A stretch of 64,000 bases of DNA from Cristatella mucedo (taxonomy: Eukaryota; Bryozoa; Phylactolaemata; Cristatellidae): the NCBI GenBank assembly GCA_009760855.2, contig WPIO01000007.1, positions 4,745,001 through 4,809,000 on the forward strand. The letters are read 5' to 3'. Positions 46,278 through 57,392 of the stretch are shown piece after piece. The position numbers and the translations under genes were made by a program. The notes beneath the pieces were generated by a model that was not told the DNA's origin, ran no database searches, and was given only the letters and a program-made list of their open reading frames with translations. Every line of letters begins with the position of its first letter. Positions within the stretch are counted from its first letter, which is position 1.

Positions 46278-47511
46278 TTTATTATTACCTCGCGAAGCTT
46301 GTCGGGCTCCGCAATCCGCATTACCGCAATCCTATTTAATAAAAGAAAAATCTCCAGAAATCGACTTCGCAAAGCTTGAATTTTGAGTGAATATTGCACG
46401 TCACTGTCGTTATATTGATAGCTACCAAAAATCATGTGTTTCGCTCACTAGTTGTTATGCAAATGGGCTGCAAAGACGTTGAACACTGCCTCGATCACCG
46501 TATTGCTTGAATCCAACGCAAATCCACCGGAAATCGGCTGCTCAAAGCTCCTATTTAGATTTCCTAGCACACTATGCCATCGTTCAAGTGGACCCAAAAA
46601 ATGCGGGCGGATTGCGTTAATGACTAGCGTCTTTGAAGCCCATTTTCATGAGAACGTTCGAACGCAATTGCGTGCAATTTGGTGGTTACATGATAAGAAC
46701 CATGCATTACCATATTCATTCGAAATTCGATCTTCGCGCCGTCTATTTCCGATCATTTTGCGACTTAATTAGATTGGATTGAGCAGCATAACAATAATTC
46801 GTTGAACCACAGCACGGCCATCTGCCCAATCAGTTGCACTGACAATCCATCGCCACATACGGAAATGCATGCATGTGACGAGATAAATTTTGGAGTGGTG
46901 GCAATTAGAATAACTTAATTGTTTATCCCAATGTTTTTGCATAAGCATTCTAATTCGCTCACGGAGGGGGAGGGATAGGAGTTTAGCCTCACTGCCACGG
47001 TTGCTAACTTGTCATGACCTCGTGACTTTGAATATCCCTATCCAGAGGAGTCTCGACTACTTTTACGCCAGGCCAGTATAATTTGCTCGCTGGTGGATGG
47101 TTGCTGCCATTTAATTTGGCAAGAGTATGTTGGGAGCGACAACGAATAGATTGCCTTGACAGTGCTGAGTACACAGGAAGATTAAACTTGCTGCAGCTGC
47201 TCAGCTAGCTATGCAACATATATGGACGGTGATGGGCTTGGGTAGTTCATGGAAGGTCATGGCTATATCTGCCCTACGACTGGGATACGTTGCAGATCTT
47301 GAAGCAAATGGATCACGTGTCGTGTTTCCTATATTTGAAGACCGGCGCATTGGTTTTACTTAGTCCTAATTGTAGCAGCGTCGTTGAGCTCATTCTGGAA
47401 GCTCTAACAGAACGGAGTAACTGTTATCTAACCTAGAGAGAACCAGGTATCTCTTAAAATCCATAGATACTATTACATTAAGCCATATACAATAAAAAAA
47501 AATAAACATTT
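46278..47511. other. Unassigned sequence
   Basis: A 106-codon plus frame (46452-46772) has no recognised domain. AT-rich, no repeat family found. Confidence 0.5.
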
Positions 47512-47658
47512 GCTCATTTAACAACCTTATTTTTATAGCGGCGGAAGACCCTTAACGACTATCAGTTGGCAATAAAAGACCGCTCACTGCAGGATTCAAA
47601 CCCACGACCTCGTTTGTGAAGAGCGAGCACCTTACCTCCTGGGCTATCGCAGTCCTAA
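47512..47658 (-). mobile_element. SINE-B copy
   Basis: On the minus strand: GACTGCGATAGCCCAGGAGG with an exact A box TAGCCCAGGAG, TAAGGTGCTCGCTCTTCAC, GAGGTCGTGGGTTTGAATCC with B box GGTTTGAATCC (one mismatch), TGCAGTGAGCGGTCTTTTAT, GTTAAGGGTCTTCC, then GCTATAAAAATAAGGTTGTT and a T-rich end. This is the best-preserved head of the family. Confidence 0.7.
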
Positions 47659-47757
47659 AGCATGGATATCATTACAGTCAATAGGGCAACTGCAGCGATA
47701 ACCAAAAGTTTAGATCTCACAAACTCGAACTCTGAGATGTCATTCACACAACCTAGG

Positions 47758-47985
47758 CTGAAATACAATTCATTTGTATAGCATCCCATGATAACTTTAT
47801 CTCTATCAAAGTGCTTCACATATACAGCAGTTGAGAGCACGTCCTCGGTCATCAAATGCATTTACCTAGACCTCGGTCATCTTAGGTGAGCACCTTAACC
47901 CCGGGGCCAAACAAGGGCATTAAACCTACTCAGGCGAGCACTTTACCCCCTGGGCCAAACCAGGGCACCAAACCTACTGCACAGG
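47758..47985 (-). mobile_element. SINE-A copy with tandemly duplicated A-box head
   Basis: The tail end (plus ATTCATTTGTATAGCATCCC) and AAAGTGCTTCACATATAC match SINE-A. The head region AGGTGAGCACCTTAACCCCG (from 47884) recurs as AGGCGAGCACTTTACCCCCT (from 47932), a period of about 48 bases. The outer unit contains an exact A box TGGCCCAGGGG on the minus strand and the inner one has one mismatch. The middle of the element is diverged. Confidence 0.6.
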
Positions 47986-48739
47986 GTTATGATCTAGTGT
48001 ACAAACATTGGTTAATAGAAAGGATTTTAAAGGGCTTGCCCTTGCAACTGTTTAGCTTGTGTGTGCATCAGCCAATAGGCATATAGAATGGGCTTTGGTG
48101 GGCGATCCGCCCACCGCTCGCCCAGTAGAAGCTGCTCGGTGGCTCATCTTAGCGTGCTAGTTGCTGCTTTAAAAACAGCACTGCAATTATAAAATCCTCC
48201 GTTAGATGACTAAAAATAAAGTTGAAGGTTATTTCAAGGGCTAAAGTAGGCTTCAAAATAAAACGTGAAACCTTTTTGGCTGATGAAACTATTGGATTCA
48301 CCAATTCAATGTACACATTATATGCTTTTGAGGTGCTATTAGGAAGCGAACTGACGACTGGACAAGGAAGCTATCATGAGCTATCATTTAAATAAATCTA
48401 TCAAATGTCGGGCGGTCGTCGTTGTGGGTAATCAGATTGAGAGCACTTAATGAAGGCCTTACCACCGTGCTTCAAATTAAAATCACCGAGTTTCAACACA
48501 GACTACGCATATTCTTTAAAGATAATGCCTGCATCATCCAGTGCTGTGATGCAATCTTACTTATAAATAGAACGTAGCTTTTATTTAATAGTTCATAGAC
48601 AGTGCATTGCCTGCCTTCCGTAGCTGTTCAATCGATCTAGTCTTTCAGATTGAATTCAAATACAAGTACAGACTTTTTATAGATTAGTTGAAATAGACTC
48701 GTAAACAGGCTTTAGGACCGTTGGCTGGAGAAGCTTGTG
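47986..48739. other. Unassigned AT-rich sequence
   Basis: No gene. The last 100 bases may be decayed LINE-B leading into the next feature. Confidence 0.45.
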
Positions 48740-49015
48740 CTTTCCAAATCCTATACTACGGAACTCAGGCAATTCTCACGAAACGGCATCTACACTCATG
48801 CTACCGCTGTGACACATCCTTCCCAGCCCTACTGATCAATCAACTCCATGCTAATCACTTCATAGACCGCCCTCCTGATTGAGAGTGCTTCTCTTTTTTA
48901 TTTCTTTGCAGGGGATGGGGTATGCTGGCTACCGTACTCGTACCGAAAGCCGCATAGGCTGTGAGTGCTCTCTAGAAGAATATTGGGCGAATATTCCCGC
49001 GTAGTTACATTTTCA
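48740..49015 (+). mobile_element. LINE-B 3' end fragment
   Basis: ATGCTACCGCTGTGACACAT, CCTTCCCAGCCCTACTGA, CTCCATGCTAATCACTTCAT, GTACCGAAAGCCGCATAGGC and TGTGAGTGCTCTCTAGAAGA run in the same order as the copy at 49545. It ends without the ACATT repeats. Confidence 0.65.
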
Positions 49016-49544
49016 GATACGAAAATAGAGAAAGTTGTTGCCACGAAGCTTGACTCCTACCGTGGTAAAGCTACCACTCTGAATGCATCTACAAACCATT
49101 ATCAGGTGAAGTCTCTTCCCTTGAGCTAATAGGGTCCGCCACACAACAGGGTCTATTTGTGCGATAGACAGAAAATAAGCACTTGAATAAGAGACCACCA
49201 TAAAAACAACCAGTCATTGAACCGATCCGTTGTATAAAAAAAACGACGCGAAGTGTGTTTTATGACCAGAACCAGCCAAGCTAGCGGCTCCACTAGTTTG
49301 CGAGTCCCGAAGGCAATCTCTGAAACCCGCCCTAGAATAAAGAACTAATCACTTTCCTCAAAGCCAATTGAGGTAAATATTCAGATTTATGGTTACTCCA
49401 GCCATCCATATCCAAGGAATATTAACAACAGCAGCACACGAGCGGATTGTTGAGAGAGTATTGACAGACAGCCAAGCATATAAGATTCGAGCCGGTGCTC
49501 GCGACCACCTTTCAGCCGTATGGTGGTGATTCTTGTAAAGCAAC
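49016..49544. other. Unassigned sequence
   Basis: Nothing recognised. Frames are about 60 codons. Confidence 0.5.
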
Positions 49545-49812
49545 GACAACTAATCTCCTGCTGCCGACTTTGGCTCATCCTTCCCAGCGGTCCCGAGCTG
49601 CTACTTCCATGCTACTCACTACCTCAACTGCTCCCGTGACTCTGCTATGCTTCCCAATTTCTCTTTGTTGCGTTAGGTGAAGCCCGTTGGCTACCGAATG
49701 CGTACCGAAAGCCGCTTAGGCTGTGAGTGCGCTATACAAAACTCTCCTGCATAACACTCACATGGCCTTTATGACTTTTTGGAATTACAGACGGAGATAA
49801 ATTACATTACAT
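49545..49812 (+). mobile_element. LINE-B 3' end fragment with its tail
   Basis: CTCCTGCTGCCGACTTTGGC, CTCCATGCTACTCACTACCT-like, TCTCTTTGTTGCGTTAGG, GCGTACCGAAAGCCGCTTAG, GCTGTGAGTGCGCTATACAA, then GAATTACAGACGGAGATAAA and TTACATTACATT. This is the clearest view of the LINE-B 3' terminus. Confidence 0.75.
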
Positions 49813-51199
49813 TCATCTCTCGGCGATGCTCGCAGATTACCTGACCCATATAGAGAGCTGCATCACCTCGTTGGGCCACCACTCGACTGAGCCAAAGACG
49901 CATTGCTGGAGCTTGTTATCGAAAACTGACTCAACTTTATGGCAAGTCAGCTGCTCGAACTTGCCTTCGCTGACACCCGTAGCGCTTGCGTCGTCACGTG
50001 ACGCCTCGTGAGCTGAGAGCTTTGCCCTAACCAGACGCCGATGAGCGGCCATGCTGCTCTTCGAAAACGTAAGGATCGGCAGCGTCGCCGTTGGACTGAT
50101 GAGCTGGAGCTGGTTAAGTGCTTTGCGAAAATCGTCCGATCGGACAATTAAGATAAGACAATGTGAGCCACGATTGCGTTGGCTCTCTCGGGGAAATTTC
50201 AAGATGCAACCAGATGCAGGACTGACGCGCCCGGCTACCGAGCCCTCCAAGGGTTTCTTGTCCATTACAGAATTTTTTCCAAAGATCGTAGTTCTTGCGA
50301 ACATCCAATACCGAAACAGATTCAGTTAAGACATTTTATATCTGTTTGACTTTAGACCATAGCCAATAAGAAATCACTTGCCTGTGAACGTCTACGTATT
50401 TTCCGCTTAAGCCGGTAGTCCCGCCTCGGGTTCCTATGCTCCCTCCGCTTCAGATTAGCTTCGCCAACTGTATTTGACCACACGATTAGGTACGTTCGTG
50501 CATATCCAATGTAGCTTCGCTATTGCCGTTCAAAGGTATTCCCGGTTGTGGTTACTGCTGCCAGTGATTGTGAATTGGGTATTTCGAATAGGAAACCCAG
50601 TCGAAGCTTGCACAGTGGTGAGGAGCGAGTGCTTAGTATTCCCAGCCTTGTCTCAAGTCATTCGGTCAAAGCTCTTCCTCAATCACTGCTGCGAATAACT
50701 CTAACTAGCGGTCATCGGGACTACCATAACCCCTGAGCCAATCTTAAAGTTGGCTTTTGGAATTCTACCGAAGCGTGCCATAAGCCCCTAATAATGCACG
50801 CCATTCTTGGCGACGCCCTTGATTGTACACTATCTTCTGCTATTATGAACGAATTCTGCATATCTGACCGCATGCGGATCTCATTCAGTCTGATATCATT
50901 GCTCTCCTCCACACCGAGAATATCACCGTTGAGTGGCTAAACATTAAGACCCGAGATATTTTTGGTTCTGTCCTTTGAAAAATATCTTCTTCGCACGTGC
51001 TTCTCAATTCTCCTTCCTACCTGTCCTCACTGGTAACACTAACCAACGTCTTGACAGGTGTGCACCTTTAATAAACTTACTGTACAAAACCACCTAAATC
51101 GCCAATTCTTTTTACTGCAGACATTATTTAAACTAGCTAGGTCTGCTGTGAGTAAGAGTGCGAAAGTAAGCAAAGAGCTGCACTGCCTGTCAGACGACG
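49813..51199. other. Unassigned sequence, possibly including decayed LINE-A upstream sequence
   Basis: A 155-codon minus frame (49837-50304) shows no domain. From about 50700 onward the sequence could be LINE-A linker or endonuclease debris because it leads directly into the LINE-A copy, but I could not match an endonuclease motif. Confidence 0.35.
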
Positions 51200-51304
51200 G
51201 GCATTCGAGGGTTACTGTAGATCACATCAATCTATCCTAGCAAAGGCTAAGAGCAGTTTCTATAAAAACATTGTTCAATCACGGACGCACGATAAAAACT
51301 GCTG

Positions 51305-51649
51305 ATGTCAACCGTCAACCAGCATCGTAACCGCTCCCACGTTGGCTCTTCACCGAGTGATCCTTGTGGTGATATTGCAGATCACTTCTCTAGCTTCTTT
51401 GTCAGAAACATAGACAAGATCAGAGAGTCTATCCACAAGGTAACCGCATCCTCACCAGACTCCCCTCCCTCAGAACCATCCACACAGGACTTATCTTCCT
51501 CAATTGCTTGCAAAATCTCAATGCGAGCGTTCAAGCCCATCACGACTGACCTCATCCTCAAATTAATTTCCCAGTCAAAGAAGACTATTAGCTCTCGGTC
51601 GACACTATTCCCACTGCCCTACTTGTGTGATGCTTGGATATTCTGCTGA
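51305..51649 (+). pseudogene. LINE-A linker between endonuclease and RT (114 codons open)
   Basis: The longest intact frame in this LINE-A copy. It carries MSTVNQHRNRSHVGSSPSDP, DIADHFSSFFVRNIDKIRES and ITTDLILKLISQSKKT, the segment that normally leads into the RT fingers in CR1/L2-type elements. The collinear, more decayed version is at 17650-17960 on the minus strand. It ends at a stop followed by further RT sequence in a different frame. Confidence 0.7.
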
Positions 51650-52161
51650 TATACACAACTAAAATAAAAAATATGGCCTAAGCCTCAATACTTGCCCCTG
51701 CATCTTTCAAAAAGGCTGTTGTCAGGCTAATAATTAATAAAGCAACACCAGACCAAGAGACCTTGAGCAACTTCCGCCCAGTCTCCCTTCTATTTTTCCT
51801 ATCAAAGACACTGGAACAAGCTGTGGCAGATCAGGTGAACTGATACATTAGAATTTCACACCTAGCAACTAGTTTCCAGTCTGGTTTTTAGAGCTAATCA
51901 CTCCACAGAGTCAGCATTGCATCGGGTGTATAACGACCTTCGTAGGAATGCTGGCTTAGGTAAAGTCTCTCAGCTTGTTCGCTCGATCTTTCGGCAGTGT
52001 TTGGTACCATTGATCACCTAGTCCACCTTGAGCGCCTCTAATCTCGTCTGGCCATCACTGGCACTGCACTACACTACAGTGGTTTTAAGTCCCATATCAG
52101 CAGCGAGAGACTATTGAGTATTGAGTTGCATGGAAAAAGATTATCCGAGGAGCAACTGAAG

Positions 52162-52164
<3 letters not shown>

Positions 52165-52249
<85 letters not shown>

Positions 52250-52270
52250 GCTCTATCTCTCTCTCTCTCT
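52165..52270. repeat. (CT)n microsatellite inside LINE-A RT
   Basis: About 105 bases of CT replace the codons for the GVPQGSVLGPLLF block and end exactly before CTTGCCGATGTG (Leu-Ala-Asp-Val). Confidence 0.95.
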
Positions 52271-53383
52271 GTCTTGCCGATGTGATCGCCAAGCACAATC
52301 TAGGCTTTCACTTCTATGTGGACGACAGTTTAACACCATCGCTTTGATCTCTCCCAGCCTTAAAGGAAGTCAAACTCCCGTGATTCTCTTGCCGCATGTT
52401 TTGCTGATATTTGCATTTGGATGACCAAAGAGTTTCTCAAATTTAATGACGATAGAACTAACTTAATAGTCCTGGGCAAATCAAGTGTTTCTCAGCAATT
52501 GGTAAGCTTTAAAGCTTTCAAATTTCTGAGTCACAGTTGATTTTCTCTCAAATCAGCTCTAACAGCATAGTTCCTGTATAGTCTGCACCAAATCTAGGTG
52601 CCCAGTACCAAAGTGACTTTCTACTAGATGGCCACATCGGCTCCACTGTCAAGTCTACCTACTTTCACTCCTGTAACACAGAAAAAATTCGGGCTGCTTT
52701 AGGAGGAGTACCATACCCAAGTTATTCCACGCATCTGAGCCATCTTGTCTCGACTTCTGTAACTTCCTGCTTGCAGATCTACCGGCATGTACATTCAGGC
52801 TGTAACAGTTGGTGATAAACTCAGCAGCGAGGCTTGTCTGTTGTGAGCCTCGCAGTTGCCTCATCACACACATCTGGCGGCCTGCACTGGCCCTCAATCA
52901 ATCTGAATTTCGACTTCAAAGTTTTGTCACTAACTTGTCGGTTCCTTTATTCTTTGGCTCAAGCCTACCTATCAGGACTGCTCCCCAACTAGGTTAGGCA
53001 TCGTACAACTGGCTCTACTGAATCAAGTCATTTAGCTATGCCTCGAAGGAATCTGACACTCTTTGGGACCGCGCCTCTAGTTTGTACGCTCCCAAAGCCT
53101 GGAACTCACTTCCAACTAACACCACTACATCCCCTGACTTAACGACATTTAAAAAGAAGCTAAAATCTACCAGTTTGTCAGAGCAATCGCTGGGTTCTTG
53201 TAATTTTTTCTTTGTGTGCTTATGAGTGCTGACAATGTGCATATTACCACTAACCATAGTATGCGTGTTGACACTGTACATGCTACCAGTAACCATTTTA
53301 TCATGCATGCTGACACTTTGTATGTTACCACGAACTACTTGGTCATGCATCCTTTACAGCGTATTATTATTATTATTATTACA

Positions 53384-54370
53384 TGTCCAAAATAATAAAA
53401 ACAGAAAATATTTGTCATTGAAGAGTAATATATATCAACAACATTACCGTGTTAATGGAAAAGCATACCTCAGTTTTTTGCAAGTTTAACTGCTGCGCTC
53501 TCAAATCGTAAAAAAAACAATCAGTTTGATCAGCGAAATGGTCATTCTATATCCTTACCGCCGAGGCCAGTATTGAGCGAGAACGTAGTCTTCCGTCGTT
53601 GGTTATGCTGGGCTGACTGGCTAGACACATGCTAGCTGACTCATCTGACGAGGAAAATAAGAAATAAGACATCTGTTATTTCTAGGTGCCCAGTATGTAT
53701 CTGACAAACAAATTTCCCAAGAAAGTGTGCGTCTAAACTTTGAAGTGGATCAGGCAAATTTAAGTTAACTTTTGCATTCTTTCTCAGCGGCTGAACTCAT
53801 CATTCATCCCAAAAACATTTTAATAAGTAGCTATCTAGCTTGTTTTTGAATGTCATCAAATCAGTTTATGATTGCACTTCTAATTTAATATATCGCCGTC
53901 TTAAGCTTTTTGAGAAATAATTCTTAGACAGGTGAAGACTGTATTCAATAGATTACTCATAGCGTTGCATGTGTCTTTCTGTGTCCAATGAATGGTCAGC
54001 AATGTCCGTCTCAGCTAAACAAAGAAAAAGTGAGAAACATAGATGAAATAAAAAAACAGTTTCAGAAGAAATAATTAATGAAATTCTAGCAGAAGGCCAC
54101 AAGGAATGAATTATTTAAAAACCAACCAGCAGGAACTTAGCCAGGGCCAATGTATCTATAAAATTATTATTTTTAATTGTTGAGTGCGTGAAAACAATCC
54201 ATAACGTTTTCTCCTATGAAATAACTTGAAAATCTCTTTAATGCACCTTGAAAAACTGAGTTTGGTTCTCCGTTAGATGAAAGAGAGACAGCTAATGACT
54301 TAGGAAATTTTGATGGCAAAATTAGGTTGATACTGTCATCGAAAGAGATGGAGAGAGGCAGGGGAAAAGG

Positions 54371-54371
<1 letters not shown>
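53384..54371. other. Unassigned AT-rich sequence
   Basis: No gene or repeat family recognised. A minus frame (54173-54496) continues from a GA tract into about 60 codons of ordinary composition (NLILPSKFPKSLAVSLSSNG and on), with no family recognised. Confidence 0.4.
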
Positions 54372-54414
<43 letters not shown>

Positions 54415-54442
54415 CGAGAGAGAGAGAGAGCGAGAGAGAGAA
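54372..54442. repeat. (GA)n microsatellite with CG interruptions
   Basis: GAGA units interrupted by CGCGCG at about 54411-54416 and by GCGAGA. Confidence 0.95.
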
Positions 54443-56799
54443 CAGCACGGATTGACAGGCATGGTGGGATGAGACCTTACTTGCTAATATAGTCAACAGA
54501 ATTACTTATTTTTTACTAATCAGATTAGCGGCCTCGTTCATAATTTTGTCAGAAACGAAGACGTCGTTAGAGAGAAAATTCCCTATGTGAGCGATTGCTG
54601 GCTGCCTCAGTATTGCACCGTCGATTAGAATCCGGAGTTCTGAATCCAGATACACAATTTTTATTCTAAGTCTCATGATCATGTCACATGCAAGAAGTTT
54701 GACTAACCTCCAAGAGCTAATATCTATAAGAACTGGGTTAAAATATTTTAAATTTACACACGATCAGTGTAAACAAAGCTAATTCCCAGTATCTTCTAAA
54801 AAATAAACTGTTTGCAGACTTTCGAACCCATTCGTATCCGAAATAGATAAACGTTGTATTCTGGGTTATCAGCTGCGTCGGAAGCTTTTTTATGATCACC
54901 AACGCACAGTGATGATTGGTTTGAATGGGCGAGAATTTGATTCCTAATAATATGTTTAGATGTGCAACTGATTGGCACAATCAGCAATTTATTGCCCCTG
55001 TGGTGGTAAAGTTAAGTGGAAAAGCAGTGTAAAATGTTTGCTATTTACTCAAACATTAATCATGACATCTTCTTACAAAAGCTCAGCGATCATTACATTA
55101 GGCAAGTCATTAAAAAAAGTCGTAACTGTGATAAGTAAAGTAAAAACGCCATGCCTTCCGTCGATTTTCATGCACGTTACTTCATACCGAAGTTCTTTTC
55201 CAGTCATTCGGGAACTACTAGCGAAGCTTATACGGCATTTTCGGCGCGGCTGTAAGTTTTCGTCGCGATAGAGGTAGTAAGAAAGAGTCGATTATTTATA
55301 AAAAAAAAATATAATTCAATCCAATCCTTTGGATTAATTTGCGGATACAAGGAAACTAGGTCAACATATTTAATGAAAATTTCTAGCTCCAGTATATTTC
55401 GGAGTTGGCTCAATTCTAATGCCCTCATATCGGCCTCCCTGAACTCGAGAAAACTCATTTTGAGCACTGTGAAATGGAAGAGTAAGATATAACGTAATGG
55501 CCAGCATAGGATACTACATGAAGATATTAAATAGTTCAGAAGTTTGAAAATCTCTCTTTGACGAAAATCCACATCGTACGAAGTGCTAATTTTCAAGGTA
55601 CTCGTGAAGCCGAGGTATCAGATAAAGAGTTAGCTTGGCTAGAAAATAATGGTAAGCTGAAGCCAAGTTTAGTAAATCCTATCAATAGCGTAGATTAGAG
55701 GAGATAATTATAACATAATAATATATAACACAATAATAATAATAATATAATAATAACATTTCCTTTTTGCGCTATTAAGCAGTGGATAAGAAGCTTTTCA
55801 TTGAACCTCTTCGCATTTAGTGGAAGTTTTCTGTTGTGTGATCCTACATACCATCTTTGAGAGGAAAAAATCTACACCAGAGTTCTGAATGTAGTTCTTT
55901 AAGATTAATGCTAAATGACTTCCAAGCTATAGAAAACCGATATTACATTATCGCATAAAGAAGCCTATTAATTGTATGAGAATTTAAGCGAATCTTGATA
56001 ATTCTCTACAGCCCTAAAGGAGACTCAAATAAATACTTCTAATATTGCCGCGATATAAGATAGCTCGAATTACCAAGTCAACTGAAGGGCTAAAATGTAT
56101 AAACTGTATTCGTCTTTTGCCGTGCAATTTGACTCGGTGCCTAGAATATGAGGCACGGTTCGAGCTGCTTACACGCGTATTGCTACAAATGCAGCATTGC
56201 GGAGGCTTCTAAGGAAATGTGATTTAGCCATTAGCACAGCACTCGTAATGGTGCTAATCCTTGGGCGACGCATAACAAATAATGACGACACCTGAACTCT
56301 GTATCTCGGCGAGCGGCTTGAATGGGCAGCATTTCTGCGCCCACGCCCACGTACGCTGACAGTAACAGAACACGGCAGCGTAGAGGATAAGAAGTCCGCA
56401 TCCAAAGCGCTGAGAAGCGTATTCGAAAGACGCGGAAGGTTGCAGGTGTCCAGCGCAAGACATTGGGCACACTAAATCTTGTACCTTCGCTCAAGACATT
56501 GCTGAACTGCCGACCTGTGCCAAGCCTTGGGCGAAACTCTCGCTTCGCTCGAATGCACAGCTGACTGCCTATAAAACATTAATTCGGCTTGAACGCCTCT
56601 TAACTAGATTATTACATGACCGACTCGTAGTCGGTAAAATTCAGGGACCACGAATGGACCGGCAGTCAGAAATCGGCTGATCTAGCACACCGCCGCCGCC
56701 GTCGCTGCTTCAATATCTGTGGTGTACATAACTCAGCATGCTCCAGCAAAACGAAGCAGGGACCTCGATGCCTTCTACTGAACGTAGTGATTTGATCGC
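54443..56799. other. Unassigned AT-rich sequence with a 122-codon minus frame
   Basis: The minus frame 55228-55596 stays open for 122 codons in AT-rich DNA where stops should be frequent. The protein (MSFLEFREADMRALELSQLR, then NILELEIFIKYVDLVSLYP) has no family that I recognise. TAA/ATA-rich sequence at about 55705-55760 is not a LINE-A tail. Nothing else identified. Confidence 0.35.
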
Positions 56800-56945
56800 C
56801 GAGCTGGGTTGGTCCAGCGGTTAAGGTGCTCGCCCCGACTAAGGTCTGGCTGAGGTCGTGGGCTCGAGCCCTGAGGCATATGTGAAGCGCCTGAATAGAG
56901 ATTTAGTTCTCTTGAGCGCTATACAAATGAATTATATTATTATAT
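56800..56945 (+). mobile_element. SINE-A copy
   Basis: CGAGCTGGGTTGGTCCAGCG with exact A box TGGTCCAGCGG (56810-56820), TTAAGGTGCTCGCCCCGAC, CTGAGGTCGTGGGCTCGAGC with B box GGCTCGAGCCC (56861-56871), GGCATATGTGAAGCGCCTGA, ATAGAGATTTAGTTCTCTTG, then AGCGCTATACAAATGAATTA and TATTATTAT. Full-length. The RNA polymerase III boxes are intact apart from one B-box change. Confidence 0.9.
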
Positions 56946-57130
56946 CGAGCTGTCACTTAGATGTAGTCACCTAAAAGCTGTGAATGATCGTATTTTGCTG
57001 AATCAAACCGTTCGCAGTGTGAGTTGATGACAATACCAGGCGACGCTAAATGCTCGGTGTTCACTCGGCATCACTCAGCGAGAATAACTCAGCTCCTCAA
57101 TAATTTCCCTTTCTATTCTATCGATTCTAG

Positions 57131-57392
57131 CAGTGGCGACGCTGGGATGATGACATCTCGGGGGAGGACGTATTTATGTAGGACTAGACTGGCGATTAAT
57201 GAAAATCTAAAACCAAAATCATAGTGCCAATTCGACAAGAACTCTGCGGATGCTCATCGAGTGAATTAAGACAATATTTCGTCGACGATGAGGTCAGTGG
57301 TCATAGGAATAGATGTCAGCCTGGATCGCTGCCCGGCTGTAGGGGGGGGTGTGGGGCAAATGTCCCTTTGCCACCCTCTGGCTCCGACACAG
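57131..57392. mobile_element. hAT-like MITE, copy 3, with probable 8-bp target duplication
   Basis: Starts CAGTGGCGACGCTGGG and ends CTGGCTCCGACACAG. Internal GCTCATCGAGTGAATTAAGA, TATTTCGTCGACG and a G-run followed by GGGGCAAATGTCCC match the other copies. The flanks GATTCTAG (left) and GCTTTTAG (right) agree at six of eight positions, as expected for an aged hAT target duplication. Non-coding. Confidence 0.75.

Larger units (their letters stand above)
51200..53383 (+). mobile_element. LINE-A copy, most complete in the window (pseudogenised RT to 3' tail)
   Basis: In order: a linker AKAKSSFYKNIVQSRTHDKN, then DIADHFSSFFVRNIDKIRES, ITTDLILKLISQSKKT, FKKAVVRLIINKATPD, LSNFRPVSLL (about 51770), FLSKTLEQAVADQV, FQSGF, FGTIDHLVHLERL (about 52003), RLAITGTAL and LSIELHGKRLSEEQLKY. 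A (CT)n tract comes next (52165-52270), then LADVIAKHNLGFHFYVDD with a YVDD box where YADD is usual, a C-terminal CNFLLADLPA-like region, KAWNSLPT-like remnants, a 3' untranslated region and (TTA)n at 53361-53381. Multiple stops and frameshifts make it non-functional. The endonuclease domain expected upstream was not recognised. Confidence 0.85.

Noticed and set aside
49837-50304. Host gene in a 155-codon minus frame
   Set aside because: No domain recognised, overlapping frames on both strands, and length near what chance allows.
54738-54987. Penelope-like or other retroelement C-terminus on the minus strand
   Set aside because: A faint resemblance in overlapping short frames could not be supported by any conserved motif in order.
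56800-56875. Free-standing tRNA genes at 22994, 35990, 46200, 47600 and 56800
   Set aside because: A and B boxes are present, but the acceptor and anticodon stems are not convincing and each head is joined to a repeated non-tRNA body and tail, so these are SINEs.
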